Source: Chryseobacterium endalhagicum (lineage in GTDB: Bacteria; Bacteroidota; Bacteroidia; Flavobacteriales; Weeksellaceae). Taken from it: 64,000 bases of DNA. Below the pieces are notes generated by a model. That model did no database searches and was not told the DNA's origin. It saw nothing but the letters and a program-made list of their open reading frames with translations. This document shows, piece after piece, positions 15,719-22,905 of the stretch. The position numbers were made by a program, and so were the translations under genes. The DNA is taken from assembly GCF_016745235.1 (NCBI RefSeq), contig NZ_JAELVM010000001.1:447856-511855 (forward strand), given 5' to 3'. The first letter of the stretch is position 1. Every line of letters begins with the position of its first letter.

Positions 15719-18169
15719 TTAAACTGAACGTATAATATCTGCGAAAACACCACTGGCAGTGACTTCAGCGCCTGCTCCGGCTCCTTTTACTACAAGCGGC
15801 TGCTCGGAATATCTCAGTGTTTTAAAGATGACGATATTGTCTTTGCCGTAGAGGTGGTACAGATCGCTGTCGGGAGCTACGTGCTGAAGGCCTACTTTAG
15901 CTTTTCCGTCTTTAAATTCAGCAGTGTATTTTAAGATTTTGCCGTTTTTTTGAGCGTCATTCAATAAATTTTTAAAATGATCTTCATATTCGGTAAGCTT
16001 TTCGTAGAAGTTTTCTACACTTCCGTGGAGACATGCTGAAGGCAGGAAACTTTCATTCTGAATATCTTCAAACTGAAGTGCATAACCGGCCTCTCTTGCT
16101 AAAATTAAAATTTTGCGGGCTACATCGGTTCCTGTAAGATCAAGACGTGGGTCCGGTTCAGTAAAACCTTCTTTCTGTGCCTGAGCCACCACTTCCGAAA
16201 ATGTTCTGCTGCCGTCGTAATTATTAAAAACAAAATTCAGGGTCCCGCTTAAAACCGCCTGGATAGAAGTGATTTTATCTCCGCTTTTGATGAGGTCATT
16301 AATGGTTCCGATGACGGGAAGTCCGGCGCCTACATTAGTTTCAAAATAAAAACGGCAGCTGTGATTACGGGCTGTGTTTTTTAAATTTTTATAAATCTCA
16401 AAATCAGAAGATGCTGCGATTTTGTTGCAGGCTACAATATTAATACTCCTTTTTAAAAGACCTGCGTACACTACCGGAACTTCTGAACTGGCTGTAATAT
16501 CGATAAAAACAGAATTCCTGAGATTCCTGGAAATAATTTCTTCCGCAAATTCGTGAATAGAGGCAGGGACCCCTTTTTCACTCCAGTTCTCATAATCGCT
16601 TTCAGAGATTCCCTGATCTGAAAAAAGCATTTTACGGCTGTTGGAAAGTCCCGCGATTCTTAAATTGATCAGATTATTCTCCCGCAAATAGGCATTCTGT
16701 TCAAAGATCTGCTCCACAAGTTTTGAGCCCACATTTCCGGTTCCGCACAGATAAAGATGTACCTGTTTGATTTCAGATTCAAAGAACTCCTCATGCAGAA
16801 CGTTGACTGCTTTTTTAGTGTCTTTTTCTGAAACTACAATGCTGATGTTTCTTTCCGAAGATCCCTGGGCAATGGCTCTGATATTAATCCCGTTGTTCCC
16901 CAGACATCCGAACATTTTGGAGCTGATACCGCTTCTGTTCTTCATATTTTCTCCTACCAGCGCAACAATGGAAAGTCCGGTTTCTATTTTTACAGGTGCT
17001 GTTCTCTGCAGTTTTATATCATCTGCAAATGATGCATTAACCGCACTTTCCGCATGATACACATCTTTTTCATTAACGGCTATCGTAATGGAGTGCTCGG
17101 AAGATCCCTGAGTAATAAGGATAACATTTATTTTTTCATAGCTGAGACACTGGAAAAGCCTGGCGGAAGTTCCGGGAATTCCCACCATGCCGCTGCCTTC
17201 CAAAGTAAGTAGGGCAATCTGGCTCATATTCGAAACTCCTGCTGCTGCTTCCTGGTTTTCATCCTCCGAAATTTTTAAACGGTGGGAAACCAAAGTGCCC
17301 AGGGCATCCGGATCAAAAGTGTTTTTGATCTTAAGGTCAATGTTTTTCGCCATCACAGGCTGTATGGATGGCGGATACAGAACCTTAGCCCCGAAATGGG
17401 AAAGTTCCATCGCTTCGTGATACGAGATTTCCGGGATGGTCTTGGCATTGGAAGCCAGTCTCGGATCGGCAGTCATCATACCGCTCACATCCGTCCAGAT
17501 CTGAAGTTCCTGAGCAGAAAGGGCTGCCGCAATGATGGCTGCGGTATAATCTGAGCCGCCTCTGCCTAATGTTGTGGCATTTCCATGCGGGTCCCTGGCA
17601 ATAAAACCTGGGGCTACAATGATCTGATTGATATGATCGGCCGCAAAATTTTGCAGATTCTTATCAGTAGCTTCGAAATCTACTTTTGCATGGGTGAAAT
17701 TACTGTCCGTTCTGATCTGCTCAGCGGAATTCATCCAAAGACAATCCAATCCCTCGTGCTGAAATCTGGCGGCAATGATATTGGAGGAAAGGAATTCTCC
17801 GTATGATGTGATCCTGTCTCTGATTTTGTCTGTGAATTCACCTAATACAAAGATGCCATTGTAGATATCTTCAATATCGTTAAAATGTTTTTTCACGAAG
17901 CTCAGCCATGAACTCTGTGCTAAAACAGGGATAAGTTCTTTGACGAGTTCCAGGTGTTTTTCTTCCAGATTTTTGATGACCGGGATATAACTTTCATCTT
18001 TCACAGAAGCATGTTCTGCGGCTTTGATGAGGTGGTCTGTGACACCGTGCAGGGCTGAAACTACAACAATTATTCTGCTCTGTAAAGATTCTTTTTTAAG
18101 AATGTTTTCTGCCAGAAGAATATTCCGGGCGTTGGCAACAGAGGTACCACCGAATTTTAAGATTTTCAT
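15719..18169 (-). CDS. thrA: Bifunctional aspartokinase / homoserine dehydrogenase
   Basis: 816 aa, as expected for the fused enzyme. Residues 1 to about 290 are the aspartokinase (KFGGTSVANARNILL, LGRGGSDYTAAIIAAAL), followed by two ACT-type segments (GMVGIPGTSARLFQCLSYEK and SGISSKMFGCLGNNGINIRA) that in this family bind threonine, then the NAD(P)-binding homoserine dehydrogenase (LYLCGTGNVGSKLVEQIF, ETNVGAGLPVIGTINDL, GFTEPDPRLDLTGTDVARKI). Catalyses steps one and three from aspartate to threonine. First structural gene of thrABC, behind a Thr-codon leader and attenuator-like hairpins, so supply is probably adjusted both by feedback and by attenuation. Confidence 0.97.
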   Translation of the reverse strand: MKILKFGGTSVANARNILLAENILKKESLQSRIIVVVSALHGVTDHLIKAAEHASVKDESYIPVIKNLEEKHLELVKELIPVLAQSSWLSFVKKHFNDIEDIYNGIFVLGEFTDKIRDRITSYGEFLSSNIIAARFQHEGLDCLWMNSAEQIRTDSNFTHAKVDFEATDKNLQNFAADHINQIIVAPGFIARDPHGNATTLGRGGSDYTAAIIAAALSAQELQIWTDVSGMMTADPRLASNAKTIPEISYHEAMELSHFGAKVLYPPSIQPVMAKNIDLKIKNTFDPDALGTLVSHRLKISEDENQEAAAGVSNMSQIALLTLEGSGMVGIPGTSARLFQCLSYEKINVILITQGSSEHSITIAVNEKDVYHAESAVNASFADDIKLQRTAPVKIETGLSIVALVGENMKNRSGISSKMFGCLGNNGINIRAIAQGSSERNISIVVSEKDTKKAVNVLHEEFFESEIKQVHLYLCGTGNVGSKLVEQIFEQNAYLRENNLINLRIAGLSNSRKMLFSDQGISESDYENWSEKGVPASIHEFAEEIISRNLRNSVFIDITASSEVPVVYAGLLKRSINIVACNKIAASSDFEIYKNLKNTARNHSCRFYFETNVGAGLPVIGTINDLIKSGDKITSIQAVLSGTLNFVFNNYDGSRTFSEVVAQAQKEGFTEPDPRLDLTGTDVARKILILAREAGYALQFEDIQNESFLPSACLHGSVENFYEKLTEYEDHFKNLLNDAQKNGKILKYTAEFKDGKAKVGLQHVAPDSDLYHLYGKDNIVIFKTLRYSEQPLVVKGAGAGAEVTASGVFADIIRSV

Positions 18170-18205
18170 CTATTATTTATTTGAAGTTGGATAAAATGAA
18201 ATGTT

Positions 18206-18270
18206 TACTCTTTAAAAAAAAAGAGTACAGGGACTGAAATAATATGTGAAAATATACCCCGTTATGGGGT
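18206..18270 (-). promoter_or_regulatory. Candidate threonine attenuator: mutually exclusive hairpins before thrA
   Basis: Going 5' to 3' on the minus strand: segment 1 ACCCC (18270-18266, overlapping the last Thr and Pro codons of the leader), segment 2 GGGGTA (18260-18255), segment 3 TACTCTTT (18227-18220), segment 4 AAAGAGTA (18213-18206). 1 pairs with 2; 2 can pair with the start of 3 (TACTCT, with wobbles); 3 pairs perfectly with 4 over 8 bp. A ribosome stalled at the Thr codons would cover 1 and free 2 to take up 3. No strong T-run follows 4, so whether this stops transcription or masks translation is open. Confidence 0.6.
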
Positions 18271-18369
18271 AGTTGTTGTAGTTGTAGTCATGAAAATAGA
18301 AACAGCAGAAAGGTCCGGAAGAAGTGATTCCGGTGCAGAGATAGCTGATATGTTTCTTAGAAAATTCAT
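18262..18369 (-). CDS. thrL: thr operon leader peptide with seven consecutive threonines
   Basis: A 35-codon ORF that ends MTTTTTTTP then TAA. The seven Thr codons are ACT ACA ACT ACA ACA ACT ACC (18286-18268 region), directly before the hairpin segments and 93 bp before the thrA ATG. Either the ATG at 18369, a few bases after the predicted transcription start, or the internal ATG at 18291 (nine residues) could be used; both give the same Thr run. Function, by analogy with E. coli thrL, is to sense charged tRNA-Thr through ribosome pausing. The peptide itself need not have a function. Confidence 0.8.
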   Translation of the reverse strand: MNFLRNISAISAPESLLPDLSAVSIFMTTTTTTTP

Positions 18370-18381
18370 TGTTGACTGTGA

Positions 18382-18411
18382 CAAATGTACAAATTATTTT
18401 GAAACGGGCAA
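18382..18411 (-). promoter_or_regulatory. Promoter of the thr operon
   Basis: On the minus strand TTG (18411-18409), a 19-bp spacer and TACATTTG (18389-18382) are an exact Bacteroidota-type promoter. It would start transcription just before the leader peptide, about 210 nt upstream of thrA. Confidence 0.8.
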
Positions 18412-18453
18412 CTTTTAACATGATAATATATATTTCCTTTTTAAGAGAAATAT

Positions 18454-18484
18454 TTGCTGTAATTGATTAAAAATCTTATATTTA
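18454..18484 (+). promoter_or_regulatory. Promoter of the first double-glycine peptide gene
   Basis: TTG (18454-18456), a 20-bp spacer and TATATTTA (18477-18484), one mismatch to TAnnTTTG. The same -7 sequence recurs before the sixth peptide at 19864. Transcription start about 50 nt before the ATG. Confidence 0.55.
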
Positions 18485-18540
18485 GAGAACTAATAACGAG
18501 TGAATGTTCAATCAAAATTTAATTTAAAATTAAAACTACT

Positions 18541-18738
18541 ATGAAAAATTCAAAAAAATTAAGCAGAGAAAATTTAAGAAGTATTATCGGAGGAATGGGA
18601 GACAGCTGTGCTGTTGACCTTGACTGCGGACCAACAGGTTGTGCCAAGTGTACAGATTTGAGAGGCCGTAAAGTCTGTTTTTACCTTTACCCTTATGATC
18701 CGTCGATTCCAGGGAGCTGTCCGGTTCTTGAGGGTTAG
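18541..18738 (+). CDS. Double-glycine leader peptide 1 (bacteriocin-like precursor, six Cys in core)
   Basis: 65 aa. An 18-residue leader MKNSKKLSRENLRSIIGG ends in Gly-Gly, followed by a 47-residue core with six cysteines (DSCAVDLDCGPTGCAKC, VCFY, GSCP) and no membrane segment. The leader has the alternating hydrophobic pattern and GG site recognised by C39-type exporters (PCATs) in double-glycine bacteriocins. Proteins with this leader are annotated as bacteriocin-like in Chryseobacterium, but activity is not established. An even Cys count suggests disulfides. First of six tandem genes; its own promoter and terminator make it monocistronic. Confidence 0.8.
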   Translation: MKNSKKLSRENLRSIIGGMGDSCAVDLDCGPTGCAKCTDLRGRKVCFYLYPYDPSIPGSCPVLEG

Positions 18739-18804
18739 GAAATCGTATTAAAGACGAGGAATCTGTTGTGAAAATATTAAAATTATTTATGAAACAGAAT
18801 AATC

Positions 18805-18834
18805 AGGACTGTCTGTAAAAGAGGGTCCTTTTTT
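18805..18834 (+). terminator. Terminator after peptide 1
   Basis: AGGAC (18805-18809) pairs with GTCCT (18825-18829), followed by six T. It separates peptide 1 from peptides 2-5. Confidence 0.6.
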
Positions 18835-18991
18835 GTGTGAACAACAGAAATCACTAAAAAGGACGCACTTACTTAATAATTAGTCACGCCTGCTAATTCT
18901 GGCTTTGTTTTGAAGTGTTTACGGTTCATATTTGTTAATGATATGATTAGTAAGTGTAAAAAATTAAAATGAACAATCAAATCTAAAGATC

Positions 18992-19162
18992 ATGAAAAAA
19001 TTTAAAAAAATAACAAGAGAAGAATTAAAAACAGTGGCGGGAGCGGGTATAGATTGCGGACCGTTTCCATGTGTTTGTATTTATACGCATTACTGGTGTG
19101 AATACTTCCAAAAATGCATTCCAAAGGGAATTTATTGTGGAAAAATTCCGACAGAAGAATAA
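18992..19162 (+). CDS. Double-glycine-type leader peptide 2 (six Cys in core)
   Basis: 56 aa, too short for common gene-length cutoffs. The leader MKKFKKITREELKTVAGA is again 18 residues, with Gly-Ala in place of Gly-Gly at the presumed cleavage site. The core starts GIDCGPFPCVC and contains YWCEYFQKCIPKGIYCGK, six cysteines in total. The WC-x-C-IP-x-C pattern in its second half is shared with peptide 3, so these two are related also in the core. Followed after 44 bp by peptide 3 without a terminator, so co-transcription is likely. A weak promoter-like TATTTG lies at about 18930. Confidence 0.78.
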   Translation: MKKFKKITREELKTVAGAGIDCGPFPCVCIYTHYWCEYFQKCIPKGIYCGKIPTEE

Positions 19163-19206
19163 ATAGATGTATATCAGGATATAATTAACAAACTAAAAAC
19201 AATCAT

Positions 19207-19392
19207 ATGAAAAAATTTAAAAAGCTTTCGAGAGAAGAACTGAAAACAGTAAAAGGAGCAGCAGGAATTGATGTTCCGGTTGCTATATACTGCGGCAGGA
19301 ACCGCAAATGGTGCGAAAAAGGAAAAATATGTATTCCTTCAGCAGCAAACTGCGAAGACTTTCATGTTAATGAAGGGGGCGGTGAATTTTAA
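19207..19392 (+). CDS. Double-glycine-type leader peptide 3 (four Cys in core)
   Basis: 61 aa. Leader MKKFKKLSREELKTVKGA (18 residues, Gly-Ala site). The core has four cysteines in YCGRNRKWCEKGKICIPS and ANCEDF and ends with an acidic Gly-rich tail (NEGGGEF). The core aligns with peptide 2 through WC, CIP and a final Cys. No terminator separates it from peptide 4, which begins 34 bp later. Confidence 0.8.
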   Translation: MKKFKKLSREELKTVKGAAGIDVPVAIYCGRNRKWCEKGKICIPSAANCEDFHVNEGGGEF

Positions 19393-19426
19393 GACCTTTA
19401 AGAAAACACATTAAAATAAAATCATT

Positions 19427-19597
19427 ATGAAAAATTTAAAAAAACTTTCAAGAGAAGAAAAAAGTAAGATCAATGGCGGATTTACCGAGTTTCAGATTGA
19501 AACATGCGGAGGTGCCGCTTATGTATGTTTCAGAGGTGGTGGAGCCTGGGGCTGCTGGAGAAAACCCGGCGGTACATGCTATCCTCCGATGGTCTGA
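19427..19597 (+). CDS. Double-glycine leader peptide 4 (Gly/Trp-rich core)
   Basis: 56 aa, short enough to be missed by automatic calling. Leader MKNLKKLSREEKSKINGG, 18 residues ending GG. The 38-residue core FTEFQIETCGG...YVCFRGGGAWGCWRKPGG has four cysteines and is rich in Gly, Trp and aromatic residues, unlike peptides 1-3. Near-identical to peptide 5 (differences at the Asn/Ser before GG, Lys/Thr in the core and the C-terminal residues), with several synonymous changes, so a recent tandem duplication. Confidence 0.8.
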   Translation: MKNLKKLSREEKSKINGGFTEFQIETCGGAAYVCFRGGGAWGCWRKPGGTCYPPMV

Positions 19598-19633
19598 TAA
19601 ATTAAACTTAGATCAGTATCAAATAAAATTAAT

Positions 19634-19807
19634 ATGAAAAATTTGAAAAAACTTTCGAGAGAAGAAAAAAGCAAGATCAGTGGCGGATTTACCGAGTTTC
19701 AGATTGAAACATGTGGTGGAGCTGCCTATGTATGTTTCCGTGGCGGGGGTGCCTGGGGCTGCTGGAGAACACCCGGTGGAACCTGCTATGTTCCTATGTA
19801 TAAGTAA
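19634..19807 (+). CDS. Double-glycine leader peptide 5 (tandem duplicate of peptide 4)
   Basis: 57 aa, also short. Leader MKNLKKLSREEKSKISGG, core the same as peptide 4 up to WGCWRTPGGTCY, then VPMYK instead of PPMV. Four cysteines at identical positions. Synonymous differences from peptide 4 outnumber amino-acid changes by eye, which suggests selection to keep the core. Last of the run 2-5; a separate promoter precedes peptide 6. Confidence 0.8.
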   Translation: MKNLKKLSREEKSKISGGFTEFQIETCGGAAYVCFRGGGAWGCWRTPGGTCYVPMYK

Positions 19808-19841
19808 ATGAAGTTTTATTCTGTCTTCTGTGATATATTTT

Positions 19842-19871
19842 TTGAAAAATAAGTTTAAAGTATTATATTTA
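19842..19871 (+). promoter_or_regulatory. Promoter of peptide 6
   Basis: TTG (19842-19844), a 19-bp spacer and TATATTTA (19864-19871), the same -7 variant as before peptide 1, 20 bp before the ATG. Confidence 0.55.
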
Positions 19872-19891
19872 TCAAACAAATTAAAATAAAT

Positions 19892-20086
19892 ATGAAAAAT
19901 CGAAAGAAATTAGACAGAGGAAGCTTAAAATCAATTAACGGAGGAAATAACTGTTTTGAAAACTGTCCTCCCGGACCGTATGGCGTAGGACCGGAATATC
20001 CCAGATCATGTGATGATTTTCATGCGTTGCCTGAATGCTGTAAATTAAGGGTAAAAGTAGATTATTTCTGCTTTGGACCTATGTAA
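19892..20086 (+). CDS. Double-glycine leader peptide 6 (six Cys in core)
   Basis: 64 aa. Leader MKNRKKLDRGSLKSINGG, 18 residues ending GG. The core starts NNCFENCPPGPYG and includes RSCDDFHALPECCKLRV and YFCFGPM: six cysteines, with a CC pair. The core differs from all other five. Own promoter, and a strong terminator shared with the convergent nadA gene. As with the other five, no peptidase-ABC exporter, modification enzyme or immunity gene is visible within this window. Confidence 0.8.
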   Translation: MKNRKKLDRGSLKSINGGNNCFENCPPGPYGVGPEYPRSCDDFHALPECCKLRVKVDYFCFGPM

Positions 20087-20088
20087 TA

Positions 20089-20119
20089 AAAAAAGCACTG
20101 TGAAAACAGTGCTTTTTTG
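20089..20119. terminator. Bidirectional terminator between peptide 6 and nadA
   Basis: AGCACTGT (20094-20101) and ACAGTGCT (20106-20113) form a perfect 8-bp stem with a GAAA loop, flanked by an A-run on the left and a T-run on the right. It lies at the convergent ends of both genes. Confidence 0.9.
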
Positions 20120-21139
20120 TTACTTTATACTTTTTGAAAGATCCAGCATAGCTTCAATCGGTTTCAGAGCTCTTAAACGAAGCTCTTCGTCGATAAGGAT
20201 TTCCGGAAGTTCATATTTCATACACAGGTATAATTTTTCCATGGTATTGCGTTTCATGTAGAAACACTCTGAACAGTTACAGCTTTCATCAAAAACAAGA
20301 GCCGGAATAAGTTCTTTGTGAGGGGCACGTTTTCTCATTTCATGAAGAATTCCTTCCTCAGTGGCAATGATGAATTTCTGACAGTCGTCTTTTTCCACAA
20401 AATTTAACAGGGCAGAAGTAGAACCAATGAAGTGTGCTAATTTCAGTACCGCTTCCTCACTTTCAGGATGGGCAATTAATTTTGCATCAGGATTGTCTGC
20501 AAGCTGTTGGGCAATTCTTTCCATAGAAAATGCTTCGTGTACTACACAGCTTCCGTCCCAAAGAATCATGTCACGACCTGTTTTCTTAGATAAATATCTT
20601 CCCAGGTTTTTGTCTGGTGCGAAAATAATAGGTCGGTCCGTTGGTAATGCTTCGATTACGGTTTCAGCATTTGAGCTGGTCACGATGATGTCGCTTTCTG
20701 CCTTGGTTTCTGCGTTACAGTTGATGTATGTGGCGATCAAAGCATTAGGGTGCTGTTCACGCATCTTTCTCAGGCCTTCTCCTGAACATCCGTCTGCTAA
20801 AGAGCATCCTGCCATGGTGTCAGGAAGAACTACTTTTTTCGTTGGGTTCAGAATTTTAGCTGCTTCAGCCATGAAATGTACCCCGCAGAATACAATCATG
20901 TCTGCGTTGGTGTCTTTAGCCTGTCTTGCCAGCTGCAGAGAGTCTCCCAGGAAATCTGCAATATCCTGAATTTCTCCAGGCTGGTAATAATGGGCAAGAA
21001 TCACCGCATTTTTTTCTTCTTTAAGTTTCAGAATGGCTTTTACCAATTCTTCTCCTTGAGGGATCGCTATATCTTTTATATCCAGAAATCCTCTTACAGG
21101 AATGGCAGATTTAGCTTTTTCTAATGTTTCGGTACTCAT
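20120..21139 (-). CDS. nadA: Quinolinate synthase
   Basis: 339 aa. Condenses iminoaspartate with dihydroxyacetone phosphate to quinolinate in de novo NAD synthesis, using a [4Fe-4S] cluster. Motifs: ILAHYYQPGEIQDIADFLGDS, MIVFCGVHFMAEAAKILNP, LPDTMAGCSLADGCSG, and C-terminal CNCSECFYMKRNTMEKLY; the cluster Cys residues lie in these segments. ATG start. Convergent with peptide 6. The gmk gene lies upstream after a 96-bp gap that contains short direct repeats. NadB and NadC are not in the window. Confidence 0.96.
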   Translation of the reverse strand: MSTETLEKAKSAIPVRGFLDIKDIAIPQGEELVKAILKLKEEKNAVILAHYYQPGEIQDIADFLGDSLQLARQAKDTNADMIVFCGVHFMAEAAKILNPTKKVVLPDTMAGCSLADGCSGEGLRKMREQHPNALIATYINCNAETKAESDIIVTSSNAETVIEALPTDRPIIFAPDKNLGRYLSKKTGRDMILWDGSCVVHEAFSMERIAQQLADNPDAKLIAHPESEEAVLKLAHFIGSTSALLNFVEKDDCQKFIIATEEGILHEMRKRAPHKELIPALVFDESCNCSECFYMKRNTMEKLYLCMKYELPEILIDEELRLRALKPIEAMLDLSKSIK

Positions 21140-21159
21140 ATCAACCTCAATTTTTTTTT

Positions 21160-21235
21160 GTTTATAGAAGTTAGAAATTAGAAGTTAGAGGTTAGAAATT
21201 AACTTACTTAAATAAGTGTAATGTACAACTAACTT
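21160..21235. repeat. Short degenerate direct repeats (AGAAGTTAGAAATT type)
   Basis: Successive variants of TTAGAAATTAGAAGTTAGAG fill part of the nadA-gmk gap. Similar strings occur at 21809-21912 (ATTATGAGTTATGAAT variants) and at 44893-45030, so this is a recurring simple intergenic sequence in this genome. Confidence 0.6.
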
Positions 21236-21808
21236 CTAATTTCTAGCTTCTTCTATAAACTTTTTTATTAAACTTTCTATTTCTTTTTTTGCTTCATCAA
21301 GATCGGTATTAATGACGATCCTGTCAAATTCTTTTGCAAAGGTCATTTCTTCTCCTGCCTTTGCTACTCGTGTTTTGATGGTTTCTGCATCATCCGTGTT
21401 TCTGGAGATCAATCTTCGTTCCAATTCTTCTATGGAAGGTGGTTCAATGAAAATAGACAGGGCTTTTTCTCCAAAATATTTTTTTAAAGAAATTCCTCCT
21501 TTTACATCCACATCAAAGATCACCACTTTCCCCTGATTCCAGATTTTTTCCACTTCAGATTTTAAAGTACCGTAATATTTGTCAGTATATACTTCTTCAT
21601 ATTCTACAAAAGCCTCTTCCGCTATTTTCTGTCTGAATTCATCGGGACTCAGAAAATGATAGTCCACGGCATGCATTTCACTTCCTCTGGGCTGTCTTGT
21701 TGTACAAGAGATGGAAAATGCCAGTTCAGGAAATGTTTCCAGTGAATGTTTTACTAATGTAGTTTTTCCGCTACCGGACGGTGCTGAAAATATAATAACT
21801 TTATCCAT
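21236..21808 (-). CDS. gmk: Guanylate kinase
   Basis: 190 aa. Phosphorylates GMP to GDP with ATP. Motifs: P-loop VIIFSAPSGSGKTTLVKH at the N-terminus, the GMP-binding SCTTRQPRGSEMHAVDYHFL, and VIFDVDVKGGISLKKYFGEK; the C-terminal lid has LERRLISRNTDDAETIKTRV. Normal length, ATG start. On the same strand as yicC upstream, with 107 bp of repetitive sequence between, an association of the two genes that is common in bacteria. Confidence 0.96.
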   Translation of the reverse strand: MDKVIIFSAPSGSGKTTLVKHSLETFPELAFSISCTTRQPRGSEMHAVDYHFLSPDEFRQKIAEEAFVEYEEVYTDKYYGTLKSEVEKIWNQGKVVIFDVDVKGGISLKKYFGEKALSIFIEPPSIEELERRLISRNTDDAETIKTRVAKAGEEMTFAKEFDRIVINTDLDEAKKEIESLIKKFIEEARN

Positions 21809-21915
21809 TTATTAATAATTATGAATTATGAGTTATGAATGATGAGTTATTTTAATTTGATACATCAGCAAACGAGGCTAGAAACTTATAACTCATCATT
21901 GATAACTTATAACTT

Positions 21916-22773
21916 TTACAAAACGTTTAACGTCTGCTCTTTTATTTTTTCCAAATCATCTTTCATCATGACCACCAGTTTCTGGATTTCTGCATGATTG
22001 GCTTTTGAACCTAAAGTATTGATCTCTCTTCCGATTTCCTGGGAAATAAAACCTAATTTTTTCCCGTTAAAATCTTCATTGTCCATTACTTCCTGATAAT
22101 ATTTAAGATGCTGGGTCAGGCGTACTTTTTCTTCTGCAATATCAAGTTTCTCCGTGAAATAAGCCATTTCCTGGTAGAAACGGGTCTCGTCTACATTTTC
22201 AAACTCTTTTAAAGACTTCTTATAGCGCTCTTTTACCGCAGTGATTCTTTCTTCTTCAAAAGGAATAACTTCGGAAAGATACTGATCAATATTCTGGATA
22301 TTTCTTGCCAGCTCTTCGTGTAAAATATTGCCTTCCGCTTTTCTGAATTCCATGAAACGGTCTACAGCTGCGTGAACAATAGCTGCCAGAGATTCCCATT
22401 CTCCTTCGGTAAGCTCGTCGGGTCTTGAAGTGATGGCATCCGGAAGACGTACCGCCATTTTCAGGTATTCAAAGTCCGGACCGTCTGAAGCGATATTGCG
22501 AAGTTCATTGATATAGGAATCAATTAAACTCTTGTTGATTTTCACATCGTTCGATTCTTCAAGGTTCTCCAGATTGATGTAGCAGTCTACCTTTCCGCGG
22601 ATAATTCTGTCGTTAAGAATTTTTCTGATCTCAAATTCTTTTTCTTTATACCGCAATGGTACTTTGATATTTAAATCAAAGCTTTTACTGTTCAATGATT
22701 TAATATCTATCGAAATCTTTTTCCCTTCAAAAACACCTTCGGCCCTGCCGAATCCCGTCATTGATAAAATCAT
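21916..22773 (-). CDS. yicC: YicC family endoribonuclease-like protein
   Basis: 285 aa. N-terminal YicC-like domain (MILSMTGFGRAEG, SLNSKSFDLNIKVP) and C-terminal DUF1732 domain (EDFNGKKLGFISQEIGREIN, TLGSKANHAEIQKLVVMMKD). The E. coli homologue acts as a ribonuclease and affects small-RNA turnover; activity in Bacteroidota is inferred. Divergent from miaA, with a TATCTTTG promoter box 17 bp upstream of the ATG. Confidence 0.92.
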   Translation of the reverse strand: MILSMTGFGRAEGVFEGKKISIDIKSLNSKSFDLNIKVPLRYKEKEFEIRKILNDRIIRGKVDCYINLENLEESNDVKINKSLIDSYINELRNIASDGPDFEYLKMAVRLPDAITSRPDELTEGEWESLAAIVHAAVDRFMEFRKAEGNILHEELARNIQNIDQYLSEVIPFEEERITAVKERYKKSLKEFENVDETRFYQEMAYFTEKLDIAEEKVRLTQHLKYYQEVMDNEDFNGKKLGFISQEIGREINTLGSKANHAEIQKLVVMMKDDLEKIKEQTLNVL

Positions 22774-22790
22774 AGTTTTTTATTGTTGTA

Positions 22791-22798
22791 CAAAGATA
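22791..22798 (-). promoter_or_regulatory. Promoter -7 box for yicC
   Basis: TATCTTTG on the minus strand, exact TAnnTTTG match, 17 bp before the ATG at 22773. No -33 TTG seen at the usual spacing. Confidence 0.5.
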
Positions 22799-22905
22799 AA
22801 CATTTAAATTAGCACTGTGAAATCGCAGTGATTGGGAAACCACAAATTAATGATGAAGATTTAAGATTCCATATGACCCTTAAAAAATCAATAGATAAAC
22901 TACAT

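Noticed and set aside
18212..18421. 69-codon minus-strand ORF over the thr leader
   Set aside because: Different frame from the Thr-rich leader, overlaps the promoter and all hairpins, has no family features. The short leader ORF explains the sequence better.
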